Positions 8,442-17,793 of a DNA stretch of 64,000 bases are shown here, piece after piece. The position numbers were made by a program, and so were the translations under genes. A model generated the notes under the pieces. That model was not told the origin of the DNA and made no database searches. It saw only the letters and a list, made by a program, of their open reading frames with translations. The DNA lies in NCBI GenBank assembly GCA_963779515.1, contig CAVZYN010000018.1:62001-126000 (forward strand), in the 5' to 3' direction. The DNA comes from CAVZYN01 sp963779515 (lineage in GTDB: Bacteria; Pseudomonadota; Alphaproteobacteria; Rhizobiales; Hyphomicrobiaceae). Positions within the stretch are counted from its first letter, which is position 1. Every line of letters begins with the position of its first letter.

Positions 8442-8810
8442 ATGATGGATGTCATGCGGGATCGTGAAAAGCAGCCCTGCGTTTACATGATGGCGAGCGG
8501 CGTCAACGGTACGCTCTATATCGGCGTGACGAGCGATCTGTGGACGCGCGCCATGGAGCATCGGGAAGGCACGTTCGAGGGGTTCTCGAAGAAGTATGGC
8601 GTGAAGACGCTCGTCTACTTCGAGTTTCATCCGACGATGGACCACGCGATACGCCGTGAGAAGCAGATGAAGAAATGGAATCGGCTGTGGAAGATCCGCC
8701 TGATCGAGCAGATGAATCCGATGTGGGAGGATTTGCTCGGTGCCGATGGTATTATTCGTGAGGTTGGCCAGAGCGGGCAAGAGGTCGATCAGGAAAAAAT
8801 CGGAGAGTGA
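8442..8810 (+). CDS. GIY-YIG nuclease, UvrC/URI type
   Basis: This 122-residue single-domain GIY-YIG endonuclease of the URI type should nick DNA through a metal-dependent site. The motif reads VYMMASGVNGTLYIGVTSD at residues ~14-32, with the conserved arginine in TRAMEHREG and the catalytic glutamate in IRREKQMKKW. ATG 8442 is the first start after repeat 8398-8440; upstream codons translate the repeat. The gene is bracketed by inverted copies of the type-B repeat only a few bases from each end, which suggests gene and repeats move or are maintained together (inference). Confidence 0.86.
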   Translation: MMDVMRDREKQPCVYMMASGVNGTLYIGVTSDLWTRAMEHREGTFEGFSKKYGVKTLVYFEFHPTMDHAIRREKQMKKWNRLWKIRLIEQMNPMWEDLLGADGIIREVGQSGQEVDQEKIGE

Positions 8811-8815
8811 GCAGG

Positions 8816-8861
8816 GTTGCTTGGGTCCCCGCCGTCGCGGGGATGACGGAGGAGAGAGTTG
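8816..8861. repeat. Type-B repeat, right bracket of GIY-YIG gene
   Basis: It reads GTTGCTTGGGTCCCCGCCG, TCGCGGGGATGACGGAGG, then AGAGAGTTGCGCG. It starts five bases after the GIY-YIG stop and is the inverse of the copy at 8398-8440. Its outer tail GGAGGAGAGAGTTGCGCG is shared with the copy at 10889-10941. Confidence 0.8.
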
Positions 8862-8915
8862 CGCGCAATTGCTTCTGACATAGAGTGCGTAGCAAGGCGC
8901 TGACGGGAGATCGAG

Positions 8916-9984
8916 GTGGACACGCACATGGACGAGCAGCGAGAGCCGATCCTGATCTGGGGCGGCGGTGCGATCGGCGGCACGCTGGCGGCGTATTGGG
9001 CGCGCGCGGGTGTGCCGGTGATGATCGTCGATATCGTGCCGGAACATGTCGCGGCGTGCCGCACCACGGGGCTCAAGATCTTCGGCCCGGTCGAGGAGTT
9101 CACCGTGAAAGTTCCAGCGGTGACGCCGGATGAGCTGCGCGGCCAATTCAAGCGCATCGTACTCGCCGTCAAGGCGCAAGCGACGGCGGGTGCGCTGGAG
9201 CGGCTCGCCCCGCATCTCGCCGAGGATGGCTTTGTGCTCTCGGCGCAGAACGGCCTCAACGAGATCGCGATGGCAAAGGCGGTCGGCGCCGAGCGCACCA
9301 TGGGTTGCTTTGTCAATTTCGGCGCCGATTGGCACGGGGCAGGTGAAATCCTCTACGGCAATCGCGGTGCCGTCGTCGTCGGCGAGATCGACGGCGCGAC
9401 GCGGGTGCGCACGCGCGAGATGTTCGCGCTGTTGCAGAGGTTCGAGCCCGATGCGGTGCTGACCGACAATATCTGGGGCTATCTCTGGGGCAAGCTCGCC
9501 TATGGCGCGATGCTGTTTGCGACCGCGCTGACGCCCGAACTCGATGTCGGAAAATTTCGCCGATCCGCGCCGCGCCATCGTATTTGAGACGCTTGGTCGG
9601 GAAGTCATGGCGGTGGCGGCGGCCCGCGGCGTGACGCCGATCGGCTTCGGCGACTTCGACCCGAAAGCGTTCTTGCCGGGTGCGCCCGCATCTGGAAGCC
9701 AACGTGTGATCGACTGGCTCGCCGACTACACCAGCAAGACCGCAAAGACCCACTCCGGCATCTATCGCGATCTCGCCGTGCGTAAACGCAAAACCGAAAT
9801 CGATCCGCAGATCGGCATTATCGCCGAGCTCGGTCGCGCGGCGGGCGTCGCGACGCCGGGTCTCATCGAGCTCGTCGCATTGATCCACGACATCGAGGAC
9901 GGCCGCCGTCCGATGGCCTACGAAACCTTCCAACGATTGATCGACACATGCACATCCGCTTCGACGGCAAAGTCGCGCTCGTAA
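8916..9984 (+). CDS. Ketopantoate reductase PanE/ApbA-like (frameshifted)
   Basis: This NADPH-dependent 2-dehydropantoate reductase-family protein has a Rossmann motif GGGAIGG at residues ~17-23, the family's KAQATAGALERLAPHL region, SAQNGLNEIAMA and the conserved lysine segment WGYLWGKLAYGAM. The first frame ends at 9587 after ELDVGKF. The other frame supplies ENFADPRRAIVFETLGREVM onward to 9984. Skipping one base near 9549 joins the halves, so this is a +1 break in one gene. Start GTG 8916 has GGGAGA seven bases upstream; ATG 8928 is the alternative. The 3' end overlaps the next SDR by ~37 bp. Real activity could be on another 2-oxo acid. Confidence 0.82.
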
Positions 9985-10698
9985 CCGGCGCCGCACAAGG
10001 CATCGGTCGCGCCATCGCGCAAGGACTCGCGGCGCGCGGGCGCCAAAGTGCATCTTGCGGATATCGCGGAGATCCCGATGGAGGGCCGCCCGCCGGGTGC
10101 GGTGGCGCATCACGCCGACCTCGGGAAGCGGGGCGAGGCGCACGCGCTCGTCGACGCGGTGCTGACGTCCGATGGCCGTCTCGACATTCTCGTCAATGCG
10201 GCCGGCGGCGTGCGCGGCCAAGTCGGCCAGCCGATCGAGGAGGTCACGGAAGAAAACTGGCGCGTGATTTTTCAATCGAACGTCGACAGCGCCTTCTGGC
10301 TGGCGCAGGCCGCGGCGGTTCCAATGCGGCAAGCAAACTTCGGCCGCATGGTCTTCATCGCATCGGGTGCGGGCCTGCGCCCGAGCCTCACCGGCATTCA
10401 AGCTTATACGGCGGCAAAGCACGCGCTCGTCGGGCTGACCAAACAGCTGAGCCAAGACCTCGGCAAATTCGGCATCACCGCGAACGCGATCGCGCCCGGC
10501 TTCGTGCGCTCCAATCCCACCTCCGAGCGGCAATGGGACAGCTACGGCGCCGACGGCCAGCAGCGCTTGGTCGAGAGCATCCACACCCGCCGCACCGGCA
10601 CTGCCGGCGACATCGCCAACGCCGCACTGTTTCTCGCGAGCGATCAGGCGGCGTGGGTGTCGGGCGAGATCCTCTCCGTCAATGGCGGCCGGTCGTGA
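9948..10698 (+). CDS. SDR family oxidoreductase (frameshifted)
   Basis: This short-chain dehydrogenase/reductase has a TGAAQGIGRA cofactor motif near residues 13-22, NAAGG, and a catalytic Ser with YTAAKHALVG (Tyr-x3-Lys). It ends with EILSVNGGRS, typical of the FabG-like branch. The ATG frame breaks after GLAARG. Removing one G from the GGG at 10038-10040 restores GAKVHLADIAE and joins the second half. The gene is translationally overlapped with the preceding ketopantoate reductase-like gene, so they probably act in one pathway; the substrate is unknown. Confidence 0.83.
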
Positions 10699-11081
10699 CG
10701 CGGGGGGAGTATTCACGTTGTGACCCGGGTACCCGCTTAATTTTCAATTTGGATGCTCCAAACAACAAGTGAGATCGCGATCTGCGGTCAGGGCAGATTG
10801 GCGCCGCCTCATCGACTCGTCATTCCCGCACCCGCTGCGCCGGGCACAAGCTCTGGCGGGAACCCAAGCAAACAACCATATGCCGCACATTGCTTGGGTC
10901 CCCGCCTGCGCGGGGATGACGGAGGAGAGAGTTGCGCGAAATTACTCCTGAAACAGCCGCCGCAAGGGTCCGGCGGGGAGCCGAACAGACAGCCGCCGCT
11001 GAGCGTCGTGCGTGCCGTGACCCAAATCGGGGAGCCCATCGCAGATGACGTGGGAGCCCATCGCCGATTCGTCGAAATCGT
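10699..11081. other. Intergenic region with type-B repeats
   Basis: This ~380 bp stretch between two convergent genes holds the repeat doublet at 10818-10941. It also holds a short imperfect direct repeat of GGGAGCCCATCGC near 11033 and 11052. No gene was found in it. Confidence 0.6.
10818..10941. repeat. Inverted doublet of type-B repeats
   Basis: A divergent forward copy at 10818-10871 (GTCATTCCCGC ... GGCGGGAACCCAAGCAA, long loop) faces a reverse copy at 10889-10941 (TTGCTTGGGTCCCCGCC, TGCGCGGGGATGACGGAGG). The right copy shares its outer tail GAGAGTTGCGCG with the copy at 8816-8861. Confidence 0.7.
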
Positions 11082-12552
11082 CTACCGCACCGCCCAGCCT
11101 TTGACGAAATTTTCGGTGCTCCACGCGGCGTAGAGCGCGTCGATCTGCTCGCGGCTGGAGGAAACGCGGATCTCGCGCTCGAGCGGCGTCTTGCGATTGG
11201 GACTGTAGTCGGTGAGCAGCAGCACGAACGCGGGATGCTCGGCGGAGACCGCATCCTTGTTGGTCTTCCACATCATGAGCTTGCGCACCATCGTCTTGCC
11301 CTTGAGCTCCTTCGTCGCGACGGCGCGTTTCAAGATCTCGGCTTTCGGCAGACGAATGCTGGCGACGGCGGTCTCGGCCTCCGGCAACTCGACCACGCGC
11401 GACAACTGCGTGAGGCCGGTATCCTCGGCGCACGGTGTCTTGTCGTCGCGCAGGCGCTCGAACTGCGGCGAGATGATGCTGGCGAGCGGCAGGCGGCGGA
11501 CGCTGGTCCATTTTTTCGCAGCTCGCATCCCACTCGATCACCATGCGCTCGATCGGCTCGCCGTCGGCGAATTCCGTGATGACATCGAGGCATGAGATCT
11601 CGGCGACAAGACCCGGCTGCAACATCTTGTAGGCGACGCGATCCGAGTTGACTTCGATGTAGGTGCTCTCCGCCGTACGCTGGCTGAGATCCTTCAAGAG
11701 TTGCACGCGTTCCGCATCCGAGAAGCCGCCGCCCGTGCGCCCGACCACATGATAGCTGCCATCGCCGCGCACCACCGCCAGCAGCAGCGAATGCAGCATG
11801 CCGGCGCGATCCTCGATCGCCTCGGAGAAGCCGATCACCGCGACGTCGAGCGAGTGCCGCGGCTTGATCTTGAACCAGCCGAACTTTTCGCTGCGCGCGA
11901 CAATGCCTTCCTCGCCGCCGTCAACCACCCATTTTTTGAAGTGGGTCTGGATCTCGGCATCGCTGCCTTCGTGCGTCTCGATCGGCTTGACGTGCTTTCC
12001 ATTCGCGAAGATCGCGCGGATCTTGGCGAGCTGCGGCCCGGGCTGCGTCGACAGATCGACGCCGTCGAGGTCGTAGATCGCGAACACGGCATAGTGGAGC
12101 TGGTCGACATCGGCCGGCGATTGGGGAGCCCGCGCGAGCCGCGTCACGTCGTGCACGCGCGGGCGGTGGCCGTCGGCGTGCTTGACCCAGAGTTCGCCGC
12201 CGAGGATCGCGGACTTGATGCCGGCCTTCGCCAGCATTTTTCCGAGTTCGATGTGGAACGGCGCGCCCATGCGCACGGTGCCGTACGGATTGACGGAGAT
12301 GATGTCGCCATCCTTGTAGGCCATGACGGTGAACTCGCCGTCGATTTTGAGGCTGATGAAGTAAGGCCCCGGCGGGATCTTGGTCTTCATGCCGTCGTGA
12401 TCGAGCGCGACCATCACTTGCGAGGCCTGGCGGCGGCGCATGCGCGATATCGCCAGCAGATTGGGATCGCGCAGCGCGCTCGCGACACCCTGGCGATAGG
12501 TGCCTTGTTTCACCGCCAGCATATCGACATCGACAAGTTTGTGCGTCGTCAT
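11082..12552 (-). CDS. ATP-dependent DNA ligase-like nucleotidyltransferase (frameshifted)
   Basis: This roughly 490-residue protein (corrected) has a covalent nucleotidyltransferase core. The motif I lysine is in SLKIDGEF (about residues 68-75), motif III-like YAVFAIYDLDGV and motif IV GGEEGIVARSE follow, and motif V is WFKIKPRHSLDVAVIGF. A C-terminal extension after the OB-like part is in a second frame. Skipping one T in the T6 run at 11511-11516 restores CEKWTSVRRLPLASIISPQF and an end at 11082. No N-terminal DNA-binding domain of replicative ligases and no LigD polymerase domain is visible. It is the last gene of a three-gene leftward cassette with 12-13 bp gaps. Polynucleotide ligation is likely but RNA versus DNA is open. 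Confidence 0.8.
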
Positions 12553-12564
12553 GGAGAACTCGGA

Positions 12565-13680
12565 TCAGGTCGATGGGGTTTCAGTGGCGGGCTTCGGTTT
12601 GCGCGCGCGCGGCTTGGCGGCGGGTTTCGCGGGCGCATCATCGGCGCTCGGCGCGTTTGTCGTCGCGGGATCGGCAGCCTTTGCGCGGACTGCCGACGCG
12701 GACTTGCGCTGCTTGCCGGCTTTGGCGGTGGCGACCGTGTCGGCGATCTCATTCTTTGCGGCAGTCGATGCCGGTGGCGTATCCGACGTCGCGGCGAGAA
12801 CGTCGGCGACGGTCGGCTTGCGTGCGGCGGGCTCGGGTGCCGGCGCAGCGGTCGCCTGCACGGTCGCGGGCGCCTCCACCGGAACCGTCTTCGGCTCTGG
12901 CGTTGGAACGGTTGCAGTCGCAGGTTGCGTAACGGCCGCGTCGGTCGCTTGCGTCACGGTCGCGGTGGCTGCGTCGACAACGGCCGGCAACTTCAGCTCC
13001 ATCTTCGAAAGATGCAGCAGCAGCACGTATTTCTCGCCATCGATGCGGCCTTCGAGGAAACCGCGATAGGGCGTCGATCCACGGCGGAACATCAGCGGCT
13101 CCTTGCCGCTTTTTCCCGCGCCGAGCAGCATCAGGCTGTCGGCCTCGGCGAGTTCCTTCGCCATGCCGTAGAGGAAATCATAGGTGAGCCCGTTGACGTG
13201 CACGATCTGCAACTTCGACGAGAACACGAAACGGCGGATCGCCTCATCGCGTTTCACAAGACGCCCCGTCCACGAGATCGGGATCTCGCTCTCGGTGTTG
13301 GGTTCGGCTTGGCGGCGCGGCCGCCGCTCTTTCTCTTCGCCCGAAGGCCCGCGCACGATCTCGATCTGCTGGATCTGATAGGCGATGTCGCCTTTGGCAT
13401 TCACATAGACGCGGCTCGTGTCGGTCAAGAACATGCCGATGCGTTCGACATCGACGTCCGGATCGCCTGCGACCAGTGCGGCGGCGAGCTTGGCATCGTC
13501 GCCCTCGGCGCCAGCCAGCAAGCGGTCGAGACCGTGCTCACTCGTCGCCTTCAACACATGGCGGAGCTTGACGTCCGATCCGTCACCCGCGACGTAGCGG
13601 ACGGTTGCGGATTGGCCGAGGCTTTCGGCGCGCACACGGGCGTCGCGGTTACGCCGGTCTCTAAGATTGATATTGGGCAT
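12565..13680 (-). CDS. Uncharacterised protein of ligase cassette (middle gene)
   Basis: This is a 371-residue protein not recognised by family. Residues ~1-235 look globular, with segments such as GLDRLLAGAEGDDAKLAAAL and SSKLQIVHVNGLTYDFLYGM and a basic RPRRQ patch. Residues ~240-371 are low-complexity Ala/Pro/Val/Lys and end in a basic RARKPKP tail, which could contact nucleic acid. It lies 13 bp after the upstream 204-aa gene and 12 bp before the ligase gene, so the three are surely cotranscribed. A structural or regulatory partner of the ligase is plausible but inferred only from this. Confidence 0.7.
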   Translation of the reverse strand: MPNINLRDRRNRDARVRAESLGQSATVRYVAGDGSDVKLRHVLKATSEHGLDRLLAGAEGDDAKLAAALVAGDPDVDVERIGMFLTDTSRVYVNAKGDIAYQIQQIEIVRGPSGEEKERRPRRQAEPNTESEIPISWTGRLVKRDEAIRRFVFSSKLQIVHVNGLTYDFLYGMAKELAEADSLMLLGAGKSGKEPLMFRRGSTPYRGFLEGRIDGEKYVLLLHLSKMELKLPAVVDAATATVTQATDAAVTQPATATVPTPEPKTVPVEAPATVQATAAPAPEPAARKPTVADVLAATSDTPPASTAAKNEIADTVATAKAGKQRKSASAVRAKAADPATTNAPSADDAPAKPAAKPRARKPKPATETPST

Positions 13681-13693
13681 GGCGCAGATCCGC

Positions 13694-14308
13694 TCACATC
13701 ATTTCGAAATCGAGGTCGTCGGTGGCATCAGCCGATGCCTCCTCGGGCGTCAGCGCCGCTGCTTGCGCGAAGCCGACGAACGTCACCTCGTTGCTGTCGC
13801 CGACGAGCATCCACAGCGCGTCCTCTTGCCCCTTCATCAGGAACGCCGGGTCGGGATTGCTACCGCCGCGATAGCTGAAGTCGAATTTGAAGATCGTACC
13901 CGTATCGAGCGCGGTCTTCAGCGGCGCCGGCACTTCATCGACGGTGTCCAGCAGGTACGCCGAGCGGATCGAATGATCGAGAAAGCGTTCGATCCCGGAT
14001 TTGGTTTCGAGTTCGATCGGGGCGTCGAAGCTCGACGCGACGGTGTTGATGCGGTTGCCTTGCGCATTGACGGCGACGAGTTCGCCGCGTTCCACCCACG
14101 TTCCCGTGGGCGTCAAGTAACCGATGGCGGTGCCGCCAGATGGGATCAGCGTGCGCCGGTCCTGGGCGAGCGTCGCCACCTGGCAGCGGGAGCCGGTGGT
14201 ATCGCGGGTTTCGACATCGACGCTGCCGTAAAGCGAGGTCCGGTCGACCTTGTTCAAGCCGCACTTGAACGTGTGGCCCTGGTAGATGAACTCAAGTGTA
14301 CGCGCCAC
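13694..14308 (-). CDS. Uncharacterised protein of ligase cassette (first gene)
   Basis: This 204-residue protein starts at GTG 14308 with AAGGAG eight bases upstream. It opens with a beta-rich stretch (LEFIYQGHTFKCGLNKVDRT, then GSVDVETRD), has a central TLIPSGGTAIGYLTPTGTW segment and ends in a very acidic tail (ASADATDDLDFEMM). No family was recognised. It heads the operon that continues with the 371-aa protein and the ligase, and an acidic C-terminus beside the partner's basic tail hints at contact between the two (inference). About 110 bp upstream carries its promoter, ahead of a codirectional M81 peptidase gene. Confidence 0.7.
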   Translation of the reverse strand: MARTLEFIYQGHTFKCGLNKVDRTSLYGSVDVETRDTTGSRCQVATLAQDRRTLIPSGGTAIGYLTPTGTWVERGELVAVNAQGNRINTVASSFDAPIELETKSGIERFLDHSIRSAYLLDTVDEVPAPLKTALDTGTIFKFDFSYRGGSNPDPAFLMKGQEDALWMLVGDSNEVTFVGFAQAAALTPEEASADATDDLDFEMM

Positions 14309-14417
14309 AACGCAGCTCCTTCACAGGGCCGAACAAAGACGAGGGTATCAGAACATACTCTGTCTACAGCGGACAAGTTAAAAGCTGGTTTGCGCTTAGC
14401 AGAATTCGGGACACGAG

Positions 14418-15888
14418 TTAGAGCAGCAACCGGCCTTCGACTTTTTCATCCAATGGCCACAGCGGGCGCTTGACGCGCTTGTAGACGTGCCCGCGCGGAT
14501 CTTGCGCGCAGCAGCCCCCCGTATCGGCGCGCACGATCAGGCTCGCGTAGGGGCCATAGGCGCCGGCGAAATGCTGCGCGGATTTCAGAACGAGAATGCG
14601 ATAGCTGCCGGGATCGAGGCCGAGGTGCGTGAACATCTCCGCGCCGAGCGCCTGCGTGCGCTTTTCAATCAAGATCACGTCGATGCCGCCGCCGATGCGG
14701 ATTGCCGCCGTATCGCCGAGCGGCACTTTCGCGGCGCCGAAGTGCTGCCAGCTGTTGCGCGCGATGCCGATCACCTCGACCTCGGCGTCGACCGGCGGGC
14801 CGGATTCCGATGACGCCTTGCCGCCAAACCTGAGTGCGAACTTGGCGCCAACGCCTGCTGCGACGCAAAATTGCACGGCGATCGGATCCCACACGGGCGC
14901 GACGGCGGCACTGGTCGCGTTGCGGCGGATCAATTCGTGGATCGTCAGCGTGTTGTCGGAGGCAGCACCCCCGCCGGCGTTATCGGACGGCTCCGCGATG
15001 ATCGCCGTGCCGCGGTTGTGTGCGAACGCTTGCGTCATGGCGCCATCGAGCGGCAGTGACGGCGGGCACCATTTGCCGCGCATCGCGAACATTTCCTCGC
15101 CGATGGATTTTGCCAGCGCATCGCCCTCCGCTTTGCGCCCATCGGTAATGACGAGCACGCGCGAGCCCATATCCGGCACGTCGGCATGGCTGAAGCCGTG
15201 GCCGATCGAGATCGAGAGCACGCCGTTCACGGCCCTCCAGCGCCTTCATGCGATCGACGAACGAGCGCATCGGCTCGGTGGTGGTCGGGTAGAAATCATA
15301 GAGGCGCGGATCATAGAGCGAGGCGACCGGTTTGATCTTACCGCGCAACGTCTGCAGCACCATCTCGACGACTTCTTCGCCGCGCTCCATGAAATCGACG
15401 TGCGGGTATTCCTTGAAGAGGACAGAGACGTTCGCGAGGCGGACGCGCTTTTCGGTGAGATGGCAGTGCGGGTCGTATTCGCAGCCGATCACGCAATCGG
15501 GGCCAACGAGCGCACGGATGCGCTCCAGCATGTCGCCTTCGACGTCGTCATAACCCTCGGCGACGAACGCGCCGTGAAAACCCATCAGCACCGCGTCGAC
15601 CGGCAGCGCCGCCTTGAGCTGGTCGAGGATTTCGTCGCGCATGCTTTCGAAATCGCGGCGCACCACCGTGCCCGACGGCTCCGCCCAAAAACTCGAGCCT
15701 TCGATCAGTGTAAAACCCTCGGCCTTGGCGCGACGGCGGGCGATGAGGAGTGGCGCAGTGCAGAGTTTTGGCTCGTCCGGATGTTGCCCGGCCGGTGCAT
15801 AGAACGCATCCTCGAAACTCGCGCGCGAGGTTGGGATCGGCGAGAACGTGTTGGTCTCGGTGGCGAGTGAGGCAGCAAAGATGCGCAT
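14418..15888 (-). CDS. M81-family metallopeptidase, MlrC-like (frameshifted)
   Basis: This belongs to the microcystinase C/M81 metallopeptidase family, ~490 residues when corrected. The N-terminus MRIFAASLATETNTFSPIPT is diagnostic, as are LMGFHGAFVAEGYDDVEGD and CEYDPHCHLT, which carries likely metal ligands. The first frame fails after MKALEGR. The second continues NGVLSISIGHGFSHADVPDM to the stop at 14418, so one base near 15230 is extra. In most soil bacteria these proteins hydrolyse unknown peptides or amides, and a microcystin substrate should not be assumed. It is probably transcribed alone. Confidence 0.84.
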
Positions 15889-15957
15889 GGGATGGGCTCT
15901 GGGCAAGACGCTAGATTGTGCGACCATAGCGCGTCATCACGCGGAGTTCGAGAGTTC

Positions 15958-16095
15958 ATCCCTCTCCCTTGAGGGAGAGGGTGCCCGAAGGGCGGGTGAG
16001 GGAGCTTCATTGACGCGCGCGCCCCTCATCCGGCGCTTCGTCGCGAAGCCGAGCTTCGCTTGAGCGCGCCACCTTCTCCCCACGGGAGAAGGAAG
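15958..16095. repeat. Inverted doublet of type-A repeats
   Basis: A forward copy (15958-16003) has CCCTCTCCCTTGAGGGAGAG and the tail GGGCGGGTGAGGG. A reverse copy (16021-16095) has CCCCTCATCCGGCGC ... ACCTTCTCCCCACGGGAG. It lies between the M81 gene start and the SDR gene start, so it may shape transcripts on either side. Confidence 0.7.
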
Positions 16096-16173
16096 AAATG
16101 GCAAGAGCATTGCTGCCGCACATGGCGTTGGGCTAGCGTCACTGCACGCAGCCAAAGGGCACGGGAGGCGGAT

Positions 16174-16974
16174 ATGCAGGACGTAAAGGGCAAGATCGCG
16201 TGGGTCACGGGCGCGGGCAGCGGCATTGGTGAGGCGGCAGCACGTGCATTGGCCTCGGCTGGCGCGCATGTGGTTCTGACAGGGCGGCGCAAGGACGCGT
16301 TGGAGACTGTCGCTGAGAAAATTGCCGAAAGCGGCGGCACGGCGACGGTGCACGCGGCAGATCTCACCAAATCCGCGGCCGTCGACAAAGTCGCCGCCGC
16401 GATCAACGCCGCATTCGGGCGTATCGATGTTCTTGTCAACAATGCCGGTATCAATATTCCCGACCGGAATTGGGCAAGCCTCACGCCCGAGGGCATCGAC
16501 ACGCTGATCCACGGCAATCTGTCGAGTGCATTTTACGTTGTCCGCGCCGTGCTGCCGATGATGCGTGAACAGCAGGACGGCATCATGATCCACACCGCGT
16601 CTTGGGCGGGCCGCTTCGTCGGACCGATACCGGGGCCAGCCTACGTCGCCGCCAAGCACGGCGTCGTCGCCATGAGCCACTCGATCAATCTCGAAGAGTG
16701 CGGCAACGGCATTCGCTCGACCGTCGTCTGCCCGGGCGAAGTCGCAACGCCGATCATGAAGCTGCGCGACCCGCCGGAGCTGCCGGAAACACTCGCGCGC
16801 ATGGTGCAGCCGGAAGATATGGCCGAGATCATTCTGTTCGTCGCGCGCCAGCCACGCCACGTGTGCCTCAACGAGATCCTCGTCAGCCCGACACACAACC
16901 GCGGTTACCTCAGCCAGATGCGCGCGCGCCAGCAGCTCGCCGCCGAGACGCGTGGCAAGCGCGTCTCGGACTAA
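16174..16974 (+). CDS. SDR family NAD(P)-dependent oxidoreductase
   Basis: This 266-residue short-chain dehydrogenase has a cofactor motif TGAGSGIGEAAAR at residues ~13-25, NNAG in VLVNNAGIN, the catalytic Ser in THASW-type segment HTASW, and YVAAKHGVVAMS (Tyr-x3-Lys). ATG 16174 is preceded by GGGAGGCGG; upstream in-frame codons read through the type-A repeat and were rejected. The substrate is unknown. It lies directly before the fab cluster but has ~240 bp of spacing, so it is probably independent. Confidence 0.9.
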   Translation: MQDVKGKIAWVTGAGSGIGEAAARALASAGAHVVLTGRRKDALETVAEKIAESGGTATVHAADLTKSAAVDKVAAAINAAFGRIDVLVNNAGINIPDRNWASLTPEGIDTLIHGNLSSAFYVVRAVLPMMREQQDGIMIHTASWAGRFVGPIPGPAYVAAKHGVVAMSHSINLEECGNGIRSTVVCPGEVATPIMKLRDPPELPETLARMVQPEDMAEIILFVARQPRHVCLNEILVSPTHNRGYLSQMRARQQLAAETRGKRVSD

Positions 16975-17213
16975 GTTTTTGATAAATCATATCTTTGCTG
17001 ACGTATCGATGGCCTGATGCCAGCGTCTACTTGGCTGTGGCCACATATGTGTGGAAACAGTCACACGGTGCGACGGCTAGCTTTTGCGTGGCGCATGAGT
17101 GTGTTACGACCCAACGGCAAATTTTGACCATCGACCGGGTGCAGCAGAGCTGCGCCGGGATCAAACGGGCGGATCTCAGCAAGATCGCGCACCGGAACGA
17201 AGGACAGCGACGC

Positions 17214-17744
17214 ATGGCCGAACGGCAATCGAGTTACGATTATGAGGCTCTGCTGGCCTGCGGCCGTGGCGAATTGTTCGGCCAAGGCAACGCGCAATTG
17301 CCGCTGCCGCCGATGCTGATGTTTTCCAACATTACGTCAATCGCCGAGACCGGCGGCGCGCACGGCAAAGGCCACGTCATTGCGACGCTCAAGGTCAAGG
17401 GCAATCCGGCGCTGGATTGGTTCTTCGCCTGCCATTTCAAGGGCGACCCTGTCATGCCCGGCTGCCTGGGTCTTGATGCACTCTGGCAGTTGACCGGCTT
17501 CTATCTCGGCTGGCTCGGGTTGCCGGGTCGCGGCCGCGCCTCCGGTTGCGGCGAAGTGAAGTTCATGAAAGAGGTGACGCCCGACATCGGCAACCTCGAA
17601 TACATCATTGACATCAAGCGTGTGATCGCGCGGAAACTGAAGCTCGCCGAAGCAGATGGCACGCTGAAGGCCGATGGTGAAGTGATCTATACGGCCAAGG
17701 ATCTGCGCGTTCTGTTGAAGCCGGCGGATGAAAGCGGCGCGTGA
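17214..17744 (+). CDS. fabA: 3-hydroxyacyl-ACP dehydratase/isomerase FabA
   Basis: FabA dehydrates 3-hydroxyacyl-ACP and isomerises the C10 product, opening the anaerobic unsaturated fatty acid route. The 176-residue length is typical. Catalytic His74 (FFACHFKGDPVMPGC) and Asp88 (LGLDALWQ) are present. ATG 17214 gives the standard MAERQSSYDYEALLACGRGE start; the open frame upstream to 16995 is not conserved-looking. It heads fabA-fabB-fabI. Confidence 0.97.
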   Translation: MAERQSSYDYEALLACGRGELFGQGNAQLPLPPMLMFSNITSIAETGGAHGKGHVIATLKVKGNPALDWFFACHFKGDPVMPGCLGLDALWQLTGFYLGWLGLPGRGRASGCGEVKFMKEVTPDIGNLEYIIDIKRVIARKLKLAEADGTLKADGEVIYTAKDLRVLLKPADESGA

Positions 17745-17793
17745 CGTACAGGCGACAACACGGCACGGCACAAGGACACTAAGAGGAAACTTC

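Noticed and set aside
16995..17213. N-terminal extension of FabA
   Set aside because: The upstream in-frame codons do not resemble FabA, and the standard MAERQSSYDYEALL start at 17214 gives the usual length.
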